IMG/VR virus record: IMGVR_UViG_3300047678_000047
Coordinates: 1 to 27,268 of that record
Strand: one strand, 5' to 3'
DNA from: a virus
Length of the DNA stretch: 27,268 nt
Part shown: positions 6,729 through 14,674 of the stretch, in pieces
Layout of the letters: every line of letters starts with the position of its first letter
Position numbering within the stretch: position 1 is the first letter of the stretch
The notes under the pieces: generated by a model
Seen by the model: the letters and a program-made list of their open reading frames with translations, nothing else
Database searches by the model: none
What the model was told of the DNA's origin: nothing
Made by a program: the position numbers and the translations under genes

Positions 6729-8116
6729 GATGCTTGGACGTTGGCCCCGTGAATGGTCAAAGGCACTGCATCTGTGCAGCGCAGCCGGAACACGCGATCG
6801 AACGCTGAGCCGAGCATCAGCCACCGAACGCGCTGCATCCACTGGCCCGTGGCGCCGAGCGAACGCTGCAAAGGAGGCCCGAAGTTGAAGCCGCCGTCGT
6901 TGCTGATTTCGAGCGTGATGTTTCCGCCGTTGCCGGTTGTGCACGCGAGTTCGAGACCCGCGAACGTGGTCATTTCGGCGCTTGGCGACACCAGATGCGG
7001 CCAAGTGCGTTCCCGCACCAGCGGATCGCCGTCAAGGTCATAGGTTTGGTCATCGAGCGCATAGACCTTGGTCCCAGCGCAGGCGTAGTGCGTGCCAGCG
7101 AACAGCGTGACCAGATCGTCACGGCGGGCGATATACGCGCCTTCCAGCAATTCCGAGCGCTCGTGCCACTGCTGAGTCGATGCGTCGTAGACCAATGTCG
7201 TATTCATCCCTGGCGCGTTGATGCCGATGAACTCGTTTCCCTTGGTCTGATAGGTCCACATCGTCACCGCGGAAAGATCAGAGGAGGTCTTCAATGACTC
7301 TTCAACGGCCTGCGTGCTGATGCGAACCGGCTGATGGCCGCGCATCTGGTACACCAACCCACTGCCGGTGCGCGTCTGACCGACGAAGTAGAGCGTGTCA
7401 GCCGCATTGATGGCCGCCCTGAAACCGACGACACCGACATCGATCGGGGTTGAGTTGTAGCGGGTCAGCGGGAACAGCGTGTCTCCGGTGTAGACCCACA
7501 CCTCGGTCGAGAACTGACCGAACAGGAAAAGCTCCTGCTTCAGCACGCGGTGCGTCACCAAGTCGTCGGGCTGCGCATCTGCACTGCTGAAGTCCAGCGC
7601 GTCGAAGTTTGTCCCGTCGTCAATGGCGCTGATGTAGAACTGGTCCTTCCCGAAGTACGGGTCAATGAAGATGAAGGTGCCATTCAGTTCCTCCACCCAC
7701 TGCGAGCCGCGAAAGTCGGGGTCGGTGATCTGCGCGAAAACATTGGTGGCCAGCGTCAGCGCATACCCGTCGGAGCCGTCGACCAAGATGAGCTGATCGC
7801 GGCCGTGCTTCATGCTGACATAGCCTGAGCCGGTGCTTAGCGTTCCGCGTGAAACGCCAACACCGCCGAGCATTTCATACAGCGTGGCGCCTGCGACAAC
7901 GAAGTAGCGGGTTCCGGTGCAATAGGCGCCGCGCGTGCTGGCCCCGAGGTCGGCGAACAACGTCAGGCCGGGCGCGCTGTCGAGCACCACTTGCCGATCC
8001 TCGCCCAGGCCTTCGACCTGGCGCATGTACAGACCGATCGCGCGTTGAACTGCGCTCTTGCGGTCAACGAGCATGTAACTCGGACCCACGCACTGGATAA
8101 CGCGGTTGCCGGCCAT
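6725..8116 (-). CDS. Packaged-DNA stabilisation protein, P22 gp10-like tail hub
   Basis: The product has 463 residues from ATG 8116 (MAGNRVIQC), which shares one base with the upstream stop (TGATG). A TTG three codons earlier is possible. Repeated strand-turn units with aromatic and Gly residues (YCTGTRYFVVAGATLYEML, FIFIDPYFGKDQFYISAIDD, LFLFGQFSTEVWVYTGD) indicate a beta-propeller, and the whole matches the phage stabilisation protein family typified by P22 gp10 (472 residues). In P22, gp10 hexamers extend the portal-gp4 channel and close the tail so packaged DNA is kept in. The gene follows a gp4-like gene, as in P22. Confidence rests on the fold pattern, the length and synteny. Confidence 0.85.
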   Translation of the reverse strand: MAGNRVIQCVGPSYMLVDRKSAVQRAIGLYMRQVEGLGEDRQVVLDSAPGLTLFADLGASTRGAYCTGTRYFVVAGATLYEMLGGVGVSRGTLSTGSGYVSMKHGRDQLILVDGSDGYALTLATNVFAQITDPDFRGSQWVEELNGTFIFIDPYFGKDQFYISAIDDGTNFDALDFSSADAQPDDLVTHRVLKQELFLFGQFSTEVWVYTGDTLFPLTRYNSTPIDVGVVGFRAAINAADTLYFVGQTRTGSGLVYQMRGHQPVRISTQAVEESLKTSSDLSAVTMWTYQTKGNEFIGINAPGMNTTLVYDASTQQWHERSELLEGAYIARRDDLVTLFAGTHYACAGTKVYALDDQTYDLDGDPLVRERTWPHLVSPSAEMTTFAGLELACTTGNGGNITLEISNDGGFNFGPPLQRSLGATGQWMQRVRWLMLGSAFDRVFRLRCTDAVPLTIHGANVQAS

Positions 8117-8784
8117 CAGCGCCAACCTGCGAGGATATTGCCCTGCACATTGCGGCCAGCGATGATCGCCGGGTCCGCTGTCTGTCCGCCCATACCCGCT
8201 CGGGCAGCCCGCACGGCAAGCGTCACAGCCGGTGGGATTGAACCCAGGATGGACGGCGCCAGCGCCTCGGCCAGCATGGCGGATAGGCCCGACTTGTAGC
8301 CCTTCGGCATGATGTAGTCGGTGTCCAGGTCGGCGAAGTCGCTCACCGTCTGCTTCGTGCGTAGGGTGATCGTCTGTCCAGCAGCGGCCGGGTAGAGGTA
8401 AACCGTGTCCTGGCCGTCGTGTGCCCAGTTGCGCGGGATCGAGGCGGTGGACTTGATCGAGATGACTGCGTACTGCGCCATCGTGATCTCGTCCATCGGG
8501 ACATCCATGCCAGAAGAATAGGAAACGGTCGCGCCGATGATCTCGTCACCCGGCGAAAGGCTCCAGTTCGTTGACAGACTCGCACTGGCGCCCGTGATGC
8601 CGGTCAGCGAAGGCGTCAGCACCTCGCGGAACAAAAAGGCCTTCGAGCCGTTCAGGCGGTCTGCGATATGGTTCAGCGCCTCAAGGCACACCGAGCCAAG
8701 ATCAGGGTCCAGCGTTTCACCAGGCGCCAAGCGATTGAGGCTAAAGCGCAGCGTGCCGCTGATGATGTCGCGCGCCTTCGTCAT
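8116..8784 (-). CDS. Head-to-tail adaptor, P22 gp4-like
   Basis: The product has 222 residues from ATG 8784. The N-terminal helix pair (ARDIISGTLRFSLNRLAPGE then VCLEALNHIADRLNG) is the pattern of phage adaptor proteins that bind under the portal: a helix, a Pro-Gly-Glu turn, then a Leu-Asn-rich helix. The middle is beta-rich (SPGDEIIGATVSYSSG) and the C-terminus helical. It sits directly before the gp10-like gene, as gene 4 does in P22, although it is longer than P22 gp4 (about 166). P22 gp4 also has muramidase activity; no catalytic motif for that can be claimed here. Confidence 0.75.
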   Translation of the reverse strand: MTKARDIISGTLRFSLNRLAPGETLDPDLGSVCLEALNHIADRLNGSKAFLFREVLTPSLTGITGASASLSTNWSLSPGDEIIGATVSYSSGMDVPMDEITMAQYAVISIKSTASIPRNWAHDGQDTVYLYPAAAGQTITLRTKQTVSDFADLDTDYIMPKGYKSGLSAMLAEALAPSILGSIPPAVTLAVRAARAGMGGQTADPAIIAGRNVQGNILAGWR

Positions 8785-8788
8785 GGCT

Positions 8789-9040
8789 TTACGCCGGCAG
8801 CAGGCTCAGCAGGCGAGCGGCGCCGAACCGCTTGTCGTAGGGGATGCCGGCTGCGTCCAGCTGCGCGCGAAGCGATTCCACGGTATGGCCAGCGCCATCG
8901 TCCGAAGCCGGGTCGGCCTCAGGCTCGGCAAGCGCCATCTTTGGCTCGTATCCAATATCCGACAGGCGTGCGTGCTCCTGCTCATCGTTGGCAACAGCAA
9001 AGCCGATCAACGACGCATTGAAGACATTGAGGGGGTACAT
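8789..9040 (-). CDS. Small head protein with C-terminal HeH/LEM-like helix motif
   Basis: The product has 83 residues from ATG 9040, with AAGGAG a few bases upstream. The N-terminus is MYPLNVFNASLIGFAV, the middle is acidic (EPEADPASDDGAG), and the last 32 residues (TVESLRAQLDAAGIPYDKRF, then GAARLLSLL) match the helix-extended loop-helix pattern related to SAP/LEM domains, which occurs at the C-terminus of small phage head genes. Such domains bind DNA or protein. It lies between the possible decoration protein and the gp4-like adaptor. Its precise role is unknown. Confidence 0.7.
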   Translation of the reverse strand: MYPLNVFNASLIGFAVANDEQEHARLSDIGYEPKMALAEPEADPASDDGAGHTVESLRAQLDAAGIPYDKRFGAARLLSLLPA

Positions 9041-9050
9041 GCGACTCCTT

Positions 9051-9085
9051 GAAAGAAGGGCCGGATGCCTTTCGACTCCCGGCCC
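9051..9085 (-). terminator. Terminator-like hairpin between head genes
   Basis: On the minus strand GGGCCGG (9079-9085) pairs perfectly with CCGGCCC (9058-9064) across a 14-base loop, followed by TTCTTTC. This may be a partial terminator or an RNA processing/stability element, lowering expression of downstream adaptor genes relative to coat and decoration genes. The U tract is short, so complete termination is not expected. Confidence 0.5.
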
Positions 9086-9108
9086 GAATGCACTTCACCG
9101 AGGAGAAC

Positions 9109-9591
9109 TCAGGACGTGGCGGCCGGGGTCGCAGCGGTGCCGGTCTGGTTCATCACGCCGTCCAGTTGCCACAGCGTGGAACTGATGCAGGTCAGCCGGT
9201 AGCGGTCGCCGATGATCCCGCCAGTGGTCGTGCCGTTGCCGTTGACCGAGCGATGCGTGGTGCCGTTGAACGCGAAGAACTGGCCCGTGGTGGCACCCGA
9301 GTTCTGCAAGCCAACGCCACCGACGATGAAGGTTGTCGCCGCGTCGGTGACTACCTTGGCCGAGTTCGAGGTGATCGTGACCTTTGTCGCAAACTCGAAC
9401 TGCATGCCAACCACAGGGGCCGGCAGCGTGAACGTGTTGCCGGTGGCCAGGTCGAACAGACAAAGCGCGCCGGATTCTTCCGGTGCCAGCGTGCGGGTCG
9501 CGCCTACACCGTCGATCACCTGGCGAAAAGCGCCGGTCTGGATGCTCGGGCCGCCCGGATTGACGCGGACGATTGATGGAATTGCAGGCAT
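9109..9591 (-). CDS. Possible capsid decoration protein
   Basis: The product has 160 residues from ATG 9591 with a strong ribosome site (AAGGAG, six bases upstream). It is Thr/Gly/Ala-rich and beta-predicted throughout (NTFTLPAPVVGMQFEFATKV, TFIVGGVGLQNSGATTGQFF, RYRLTCISSTLWQLDGV), with no Lys-rich or catalytic regions. Proteins of this look and size directly after the coat gene are often head decoration or head-fibre proteins. Strong translation signals agree with a protein needed in many copies. No homology can be confirmed here. Confidence 0.6.
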   Translation of the reverse strand: MPAIPSIVRVNPGGPSIQTGAFRQVIDGVGATRTLAPEESGALCLFDLATGNTFTLPAPVVGMQFEFATKVTITSNSAKVVTDAATTFIVGGVGLQNSGATTGQFFAFNGTTHRSVNGNGTTTGGIIGDRYRLTCISSTLWQLDGVMNQTGTAATPAATS

Positions 9592-9622
9592 GTTGACTCC
9601 TTGATAGGTTGATGTGGCGGGA

Positions 9623-10897
9623 TCAGCCGGTGCGGCGAGCCGTCCACTCGGGACGAATCACCGCAGCGCCCCAAAGCACGTCGAAGCGGCTGATACGGCG
9701 GTTGTTCACGATGTCGAAGCCGCGCATGAAACGCAGAGAGATACCGCCCTGATCGGCCAGGGTGGAACAGGCCGCGTAGTCCATGCCGTTCGGCACTTCC
9801 ATTTCGGGCGAAACGAACGTCACCGCTTCTTTGTGCCAGAGCAGGTTCTGCGCGTAGGTCGTAGCAGCGGTGCCGGTCTTGACGGTGATGGCCGCAGACG
9901 CAGCAGGCCGAGCCGTCACGTTCTGGTACGCACCACCCGCGATGATGGCCGGGCTGATGATGGCAGTCAGGTTGCCAGAGCCATCAGACGAAGCGTTGGC
10001 CGTCACGACGAAGGTCGCCAAACTGCCCGTGTCCTGCTTCGTCTCCGGGTTCACCGAGTTCACGCCAGTGATCGTGATGACATCGCCCTTGTTCAGGCGT
10101 TGCGCAACCGCTGCGGTCCAACCGTTCGTCACCAGCGAGGTCGTTGCCGCATACGGGTTGTCAGTCAGGCCCGCATTGATGAGGCCCTGGTTGCCAGCGT
10201 TCACGGTCGGGGTGCCACCCAACGCGCCGACCGTGTGCGTCGGAACGTTCTGCGACATCATCAAGTCGATGCCGAGCTGCGTCTGCACGATGCCCTTGCG
10301 ATACTGGTCTTCAAGCGTGCCGCGCGGGTTGAACAGGGTCGCCAGGCCCGCCACGACTGCCGCATTCGCGTTGGGGTTCAGCGCCGCGAAGCGTTGACCA
10401 TCACGCGGGCATGCGCCGTTGTCCATCGGGATTTGGGCGTTCACCAGGTCAGTGACGCTCGACGGGCCGGTGCCAGGCGTGCCGACGAAGTTGTACGTCG
10501 CGTTCTTGATGAGCAGACCGAGTTGGAAGTCCAGTTCGGCCGAGATGCGCAACGCTGCCGGCTTCAGGAAGCGGTCACGAAACGCCTTGTCGACGCCGCC
10601 GTCATTGCGAACGGCCACCGCCAGATCGAAGTCCTGCACCGCAAAGTCGATGCCGAGTTCCGGGTTGATGGTGATCGGCACCGTGCTGTCGGTGATGTCC
10701 TGCACGTTCGCAGTCGCGCCGTTGCGGATCGTGAACTGCACCGGACGGCGGGCACTGATGGTCGCGCCGGGGGCGTATTTGCCCATCCAGTTCTTCTCGT
10801 AGTCGGTGCCAACGTTGCCCAGGAAGGCACTGGTGTTGTGGATGATGCGAACGATCTCGTTCGTGATGACCGTTGCGGTCTGGAAGGCGTTAGCCAC
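9623..10897 (-). CDS. Major capsid (coat) protein, P22 gp5-like
   Basis: The product has 424 residues from GTG 10897, with AAAGG seven bases upstream. The N-terminus (ATVITNEIVRIIHNTSAFLG) and the HK97-type E-loop and spine regions fit the P22 coat family. Residues about 268-320 (GDVITITGVNSVNPETKQDT, then TFVVTANASSDG) correspond to the inserted I-domain of P22 coat, which has the same GVNSV..xTK..TG pattern. Length is close to P22 gp5 (430). It assembles with the upstream scaffold protein into a procapsid. The start is preceded by a small GTGA-loop hairpin whose near-copy precedes the tailspike. No prohead-cleavage propeptide is evident. Confidence 0.92.
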   Translation of the reverse strand: MANAFQTATVITNEIVRIIHNTSAFLGNVGTDYEKNWMGKYAPGATISARRPVQFTIRNGATANVQDITDSTVPITINPELGIDFAVQDFDLAVAVRNDGGVDKAFRDRFLKPAALRISAELDFQLGLLIKNATYNFVGTPGTGPSSVTDLVNAQIPMDNGACPRDGQRFAALNPNANAAVVAGLATLFNPRGTLEDQYRKGIVQTQLGIDLMMSQNVPTHTVGALGGTPTVNAGNQGLINAGLTDNPYAATTSLVTNGWTAAVAQRLNKGDVITITGVNSVNPETKQDTGSLATFVVTANASSDGSGNLTAIISPAIIAGGAYQNVTARPAASAAITVKTGTAATTYAQNLLWHKEAVTFVSPEMEVPNGMDYAACSTLADQGGISLRFMRGFDIVNNRRISRFDVLWGAAVIRPEWTARRTG

Positions 10898-10900
10898 GAT

Positions 10901-10927
10901 GAACCTTTCGACGCCTCACGGCGCTGG
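10901..10927 (-). promoter_or_regulatory. Leader hairpin upstream of coat gene
   Basis: The minus strand reads CCAGCGCCGTGAGGCGTCG, then AAAGGTTC before the GTG start. CGCC and GGCG close a GTGA (GNRA) tetraloop right upstream of the AAAGG ribosome site. The element is nearly identical to the leader at 1088-1115 before the tailspike. It may stabilise the mRNA 5' end or mark a processing site. Confidence 0.5.
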
Positions 10928-10945
10928 AATGGATTGATTGGCGAG

Positions 10946-11812
10946 CTAGTCGAGGCCTTTGGCCTCCTGCTCGTTGCGCCACTTGACCCAGGCTTTCGTA
11001 TCCCGGAAGTCAGGTGCGCCGCTTTTGACTCCGCCACCGCGCACCTTCTCAATGGGCGCAGGGGCGTTGCTTCGTTCTGGACGTTCCTTGGCCTTGGCCG
11101 CCAGCTTGTCTTCCAGTCGCGCTATTGCACGAATGGCCTTGACTGCTGGCATCTTGCCGATGGCTTCGGCTTCGTCCGAGTGTTCGGGGTCAGCAAGGTA
11201 TTCGATCAGCGCTTTCGGGTCTTCGGCCTCGAAGATCGCATCCACTGCGGGCTTTGGCTTGCCGGAAGGCTCAGCCAGGCCATCGAATGCGTCATCAAGG
11301 TCCGATGCGAGCGCATCGAACTTCTCTTTCCCCAGGTCTTTCGCCAGCTTGTCGACAATGCCACGTCGGTGCTCTCTCTCGTCCTGCTGCTGCTTGATCG
11401 TCGGGGCTCGTTTGGCGGCCTCTTGGTCGATCAGCTTGTGCAACTCGGCTCGGGTGAGCTGTATGGGCTCGTCATCGCTTGGCGATTCGGTTCGCGTTAT
11501 ACCGCCGCTCTGAGGCTGCTGCAACGGCACATTTGCCGTCTGCGGTTGCGCCTGCCCCTGGTAGATACGCTTGGTCAGGTTGTCGACCCGCCGACGGAGG
11601 CGGCGAATCTCTCGCTCTTCCGGCGTGAGTTCCTTCTTCGCAGGTTCGCCTTCCGGCTTCTCTTCGCCTGCTGCGGCTTCGGAGCCTTCTTCTGCGCCCT
11701 CGGCGTTCGTTTCTTCGCCCTCGGCAAGCTGACCAGCGGCTTCGTTCTGCTGCTGTTCGCCCGCCTCTGCCGACTGTTCTTCGGCGGTTGGCAATGCGGT
11801 TTCGGTGCTCAA
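10946..11812 (-). CDS. Scaffolding protein
   Basis: The product has 288 residues. I chose TTG 11812 as start because AGGAG lies seven bases upstream; the in-frame GTG 11857 and ATG 11842 have no ribosome site. The N-terminal third is highly acidic and Glu/Gln/Ala-rich (TAEEQSAEAGEQQQNEAAGQ), the middle is coiled-coil-like (KKELTPEEREIRRLRRRVDN), and the C-terminus is basic (WVKWRNEQEAKG). A long, charged, helical, low-complexity protein immediately before the coat gene is the classical profile of a phage scaffold. Its length is close to P22 gp8 (303), whose basic C-terminal helix-turn-helix binds coat. No protease domain is present. Confidence 0.82.
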   Translation of the reverse strand: MSTETALPTAEEQSAEAGEQQQNEAAGQLAEGEETNAEGAEEGSEAAAGEEKPEGEPAKKELTPEEREIRRLRRRVDNLTKRIYQGQAQPQTANVPLQQPQSGGITRTESPSDDEPIQLTRAELHKLIDQEAAKRAPTIKQQQDEREHRRGIVDKLAKDLGKEKFDALASDLDDAFDGLAEPSGKPKPAVDAIFEAEDPKALIEYLADPEHSDEAEAIGKMPAVKAIRAIARLEDKLAAKAKERPERSNAPAPIEKVRGGGVKSGAPDFRDTKAWVKWRNEQEAKGLD

Positions 11813-11947
11813 TCTACTCTCCTGGGGTGCCCTCACGGACATGCCCTGACTACCCACTATTTAGGCCGGTGGGTCTGCGGCATCTGCTCAGCCTTGCGCT
11901 TCGTTGGGGGTCATCGCCGCATCCAGCGCGTTGGGGAGGCGGTGTCA

Positions 11948-12449
11948 TTAGCTTGTCAGCAGCGGGTGGCCTGGGTCAATGATGGTGCAGAAGCCGCTGC
12001 TGACCGTAGCGGTGTTCACACGCATCTGCCACTGCGCTTGGCGGTTGCGCAACATGCCGAAGTTAAGCGCGGCGGTCGTGATGCGCTTTAGGCGCGTGCC
12101 TGGAGTGGTGCGGACCTTGGTGTTCGACCATTGCTCCGCAGTCCGGCTGAAGAAGCAATTCCCCGGCCGCGTGGATGACGATTTCGGTGTTGCTCGTGCC
12201 GAGCAGGCCGGCAGCATCAAGCGCGGTCTGGATGGCGGTGCTGTTGGCGTCCGCAGAGCTGGCCGCATTGGCTGTCGGGGTGACGACGATCACCGCTGCT
12301 GCTTGTGCGGAGGTGAGAATCTGCGCCACGTCTGTGATCGCGGCAGCAGGGAACGCGAGGCTGTTGTCCTTCTTGACGACAGCTTCATACGCGCCTGTCG
12401 CGCTGTTGATCTGCGTCCGCAACGCATCAAGGGGTCGGAATTCGCTCAT
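11948..12449 (-). CDS. Head-module protein of unknown function interrupted by a +1 frameshift
   Basis: The gene begins at ATG 12449 (ATGA overlap with portal) and reads well for 96 codons, to VIHAAG at 12162. After that the frame becomes His/Arg-rich noise and stops at 12063. The frame reached by skipping one G of a GGGG run (plus-strand CCCC, 12161-12164) continues with NCFFSRTAEQWSNTK and strongly GC3-biased codons to TAA 11948-11950. The joined product would have 166 residues. The N-terminal half is Ala/Thr-rich with alternating helix and strand (AAAVIVVTPTANAASSADAN). The gene lies between portal and scaffold. Explanations are a sequencing homopolymer error, a recent mutation or, less likely, programmed +1 shifting. 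I do not recognise the family. Confidence 0.7.
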
Positions 12450-14638
12450 GGTGCGCTTTCGATGGAAGCGCCTTCAGGTTCTGGCGCGGGTTCTGGTGAT
12501 TGGGGTTCTGGGCTGGCTGACATTGCGGCCGGGAAGGGCTTCATTTCGTAGCTCTGCGGCTCGCCCTCTTGCTCGGGCTGCGGCATTGGTGCTGGCGCGG
12601 AAGCGGCGCTGATATCGGTGCGCTGCATGTCTTGCATCAGTCGGGCAACGATGGCCTCAATCTGCTGCTGGTTCGCCCCCGTGACCTTCAGACGCGCCGT
12701 CTCCGCGTTGTAGCGATCAAGGGCAAGCTCGGTGATGCGGGCCTCTTGCTCTTCTTCCTTGCTGGCCAACTGCTGCTGCGCCTGGTCGGCTTCGGCTTGC
12801 GCGTCCTGCGCGTGCTTGATGGCCTCTTGCAGGGCTTGCTTGACCTGTTCTAGTTGGGCCGCGAGTTGCGCCGTTGTCGGCTGCTTGTCGCTCTCGGGGC
12901 TCAGGATGGCCCTGACCTCTGGCGGCGCGGTCGCGGTGAGCACCTGGGCTAGTCTGTCGGCGTGCGGTACATCCAGCGACTGCGCCCACAGCGGCCCGAT
13001 GATCGGCAGCATCTGCGGATTCGCGCGGATCATCTCCTGATAGGCCGCAGCGGCTTGCTCGCGCTGCGTGCTGTAGGTCGCGCCAACAACAACCCGAACA
13101 TCGTATGAACCCTGGTTCGGGTTGATCGAAATGCCATCGTCCGTCTCCATGAACGGCTTGGGCTGTTTCGGGTCGACTCGCACCGTGCTCGGGGTGTTGT
13201 CGATACCGAGGATGCGCAGTTGGCGCCGGGTGTTGATGAGGCGCGGCACCATGTCCAAGCACAGCTTGCCGACCTGAGTCAGCGATGCAGCCAAGTGCGA
13301 CGGGAAATGGCTTGTGCTGGCCTCGCCCTGCTGCTTGCGGCTGTCGATCGCCACTCCGCTTGTCTCGTTGCTAGGGGCACCGAGGTTGGCCTGGTACATC
13401 CCTATCGCAGCCTGGATGTCGGCCTTCGCCTGCTCTGCGTTCTGGATGTGGTTCTGCAGGTTCGTCGCCACATTCATGCGCTGCGGAACCGGAAGGGCAA
13501 TCGTGGGATCGTCGGGGTCCGTTGAGTGATACGGCAGATAGGCGCGCGAGTCCACCGATGCGCGGTCCCACAGGCGTTCCAGACCTCGGATCGAACGCGC
13601 TTCAACCAACCAGGGGGACTTCGGCGCCTGACTCATCAGCACGCGCATCTCGCTCATGTGGTAGTTGTAGGCGCGCTGCGGCTCTCGGGCCCTCCGAGGT
13701 ATGCCGCAGTAGGTGAGGCGGCCATCGGCGAAGCTGACATAGCCGTAGACCGGAACGATTCCGATGCCGGTAGCAGGGTACGTGGTGGATGCGGTCAGCA
13801 CCTCGGAGCCGGACATGCGGCACCATTTGACGATGCGCTTCTTGTCCGAATAGTTGTACAGGAATGCAGGGTTCTGGCCGTTTTTCTTCGCGGTCCAATA
13901 GTCATCCTCGCTCAGGCTCACCTGATCGCCATTCGGCATGCCGCAGACGATGACGTTCTGCTTGTCCTCGCTGACGAGCCATTCATCGGCAACTAGGATC
14001 GTGTCGCGTTCGTCGCTGACGCGCTTCATTTCCTCATCGCCGAAGCTGATCTTCGCGGCCTTCTTGCCGAATGTGCGCTCGAACCTGGCGGGGCTGAAGG
14101 ATGTCAGGTGATAGCCGAAGTCGGCATCAGAACCGCCGAGATTGGTAGACCACGGATCAAGCAGAACCTTGAGCGGGTCGCCCTCGCTGTCGATGCGAGG
14201 CTCTTGGTAGTTCAGTGCTGCGTCTGTGACCTGGGGACGCACCAGCAGGTAGCCAATGCCTACGCGGGCCGCAGACGTGAGCACGCGGGCGTAGTGCTCA
14301 TTCGCCCGGCTGGCGTATTCGATCTGCCGGAAAAAGCCGTCAAGGCTTTCTGCGACCTTTTGGTGCCCGTCGACGGCGGGGATCGCGTGCAGGCTCGGCG
14401 GTCGCTGCTCGACTTGGCCGGCGACGTTCGAGACGTACTGCCCGAGCTGATCCATGACCAGACAGGGCCTGGCGCCACCCGGATCAGTCTCGCGCTGGCG
14501 CTTTTCCTCTTCGTCCCACTGCTGAGGATTGCACGGATCAGAGAACGCCAGATCCTCTCGAATCTGGTTTCTCTGATCGCGCATCGCGTCTATCGACTCT
14601 CGATAGCGTGACTGCGCCTCCGCTAGTGGGTCGGCCAT
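12446..14638 (-). CDS. Portal protein, P22 gp1-like
   Basis: The product has 730 residues from ATG 14638 (MADPLAEAQSRYRES); an ATG five codons upstream (14653) is possible. Length and layout match the P22 portal (725 residues). The N-terminal DPLAEAQSRYRESIDAMRDQ and NPQQWDEE segments, the wing/clip region in the middle, and a Gln/Glu/Ala-rich helical C-terminus (LEQVKQALQEAIKHAQDAQA through about residue 660) fit the long barrel helices of this family. The extreme C-terminus is Pro/Glu-rich (EPQSPEPAPEPEG). The portal forms the dodecameric DNA channel at one capsid vertex and binds terminase and the gp4-like adaptor. A strong hairpin lies directly before the start. Confidence 0.9.
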   Translation of the reverse strand: MADPLAEAQSRYRESIDAMRDQRNQIREDLAFSDPCNPQQWDEEEKRQRETDPGGARPCLVMDQLGQYVSNVAGQVEQRPPSLHAIPAVDGHQKVAESLDGFFRQIEYASRANEHYARVLTSAARVGIGYLLVRPQVTDAALNYQEPRIDSEGDPLKVLLDPWSTNLGGSDADFGYHLTSFSPARFERTFGKKAAKISFGDEEMKRVSDERDTILVADEWLVSEDKQNVIVCGMPNGDQVSLSEDDYWTAKKNGQNPAFLYNYSDKKRIVKWCRMSGSEVLTASTTYPATGIGIVPVYGYVSFADGRLTYCGIPRRAREPQRAYNYHMSEMRVLMSQAPKSPWLVEARSIRGLERLWDRASVDSRAYLPYHSTDPDDPTIALPVPQRMNVATNLQNHIQNAEQAKADIQAAIGMYQANLGAPSNETSGVAIDSRKQQGEASTSHFPSHLAASLTQVGKLCLDMVPRLINTRRQLRILGIDNTPSTVRVDPKQPKPFMETDDGISINPNQGSYDVRVVVGATYSTQREQAAAAYQEMIRANPQMLPIIGPLWAQSLDVPHADRLAQVLTATAPPEVRAILSPESDKQPTTAQLAAQLEQVKQALQEAIKHAQDAQAEADQAQQQLASKEEEQEARITELALDRYNAETARLKVTGANQQQIEAIVARLMQDMQRTDISAASAPAPMPQPEQEGEPQSYEMKPFPAAMSASPEPQSPEPAPEPEGASIESAP

Positions 14639-14640
14639 AT

Positions 14641-14662
14641 GGCGCCGAACCATACCGGCGCC
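14641..14662 (-). promoter_or_regulatory. Perfect hairpin around the portal start codons
   Basis: GGCGCCG (14641-14647) and CGGCGCC (14656-14662) form a seven-pair GC-only stem with an eight-base loop. On the minus strand the first candidate ATG (14653) lies in the loop and the second (14638) lies two bases after the stem. No Shine-Dalgarno sequence is visible for either start. The structure could limit portal translation, which is useful because only twelve copies per virion are needed. Confidence 0.45.
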
Positions 14663-14674
14663 AGGAGCTAATGG

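Noticed and set aside
9614-12091. Very long plus-strand ORF (825 codons) opposite coat and scaffold genes
   Set aside because: It is antisense to two clear virion genes, has Arg/His/Val-rich composition without domains, and arises from the GC3 bias of the true strand.
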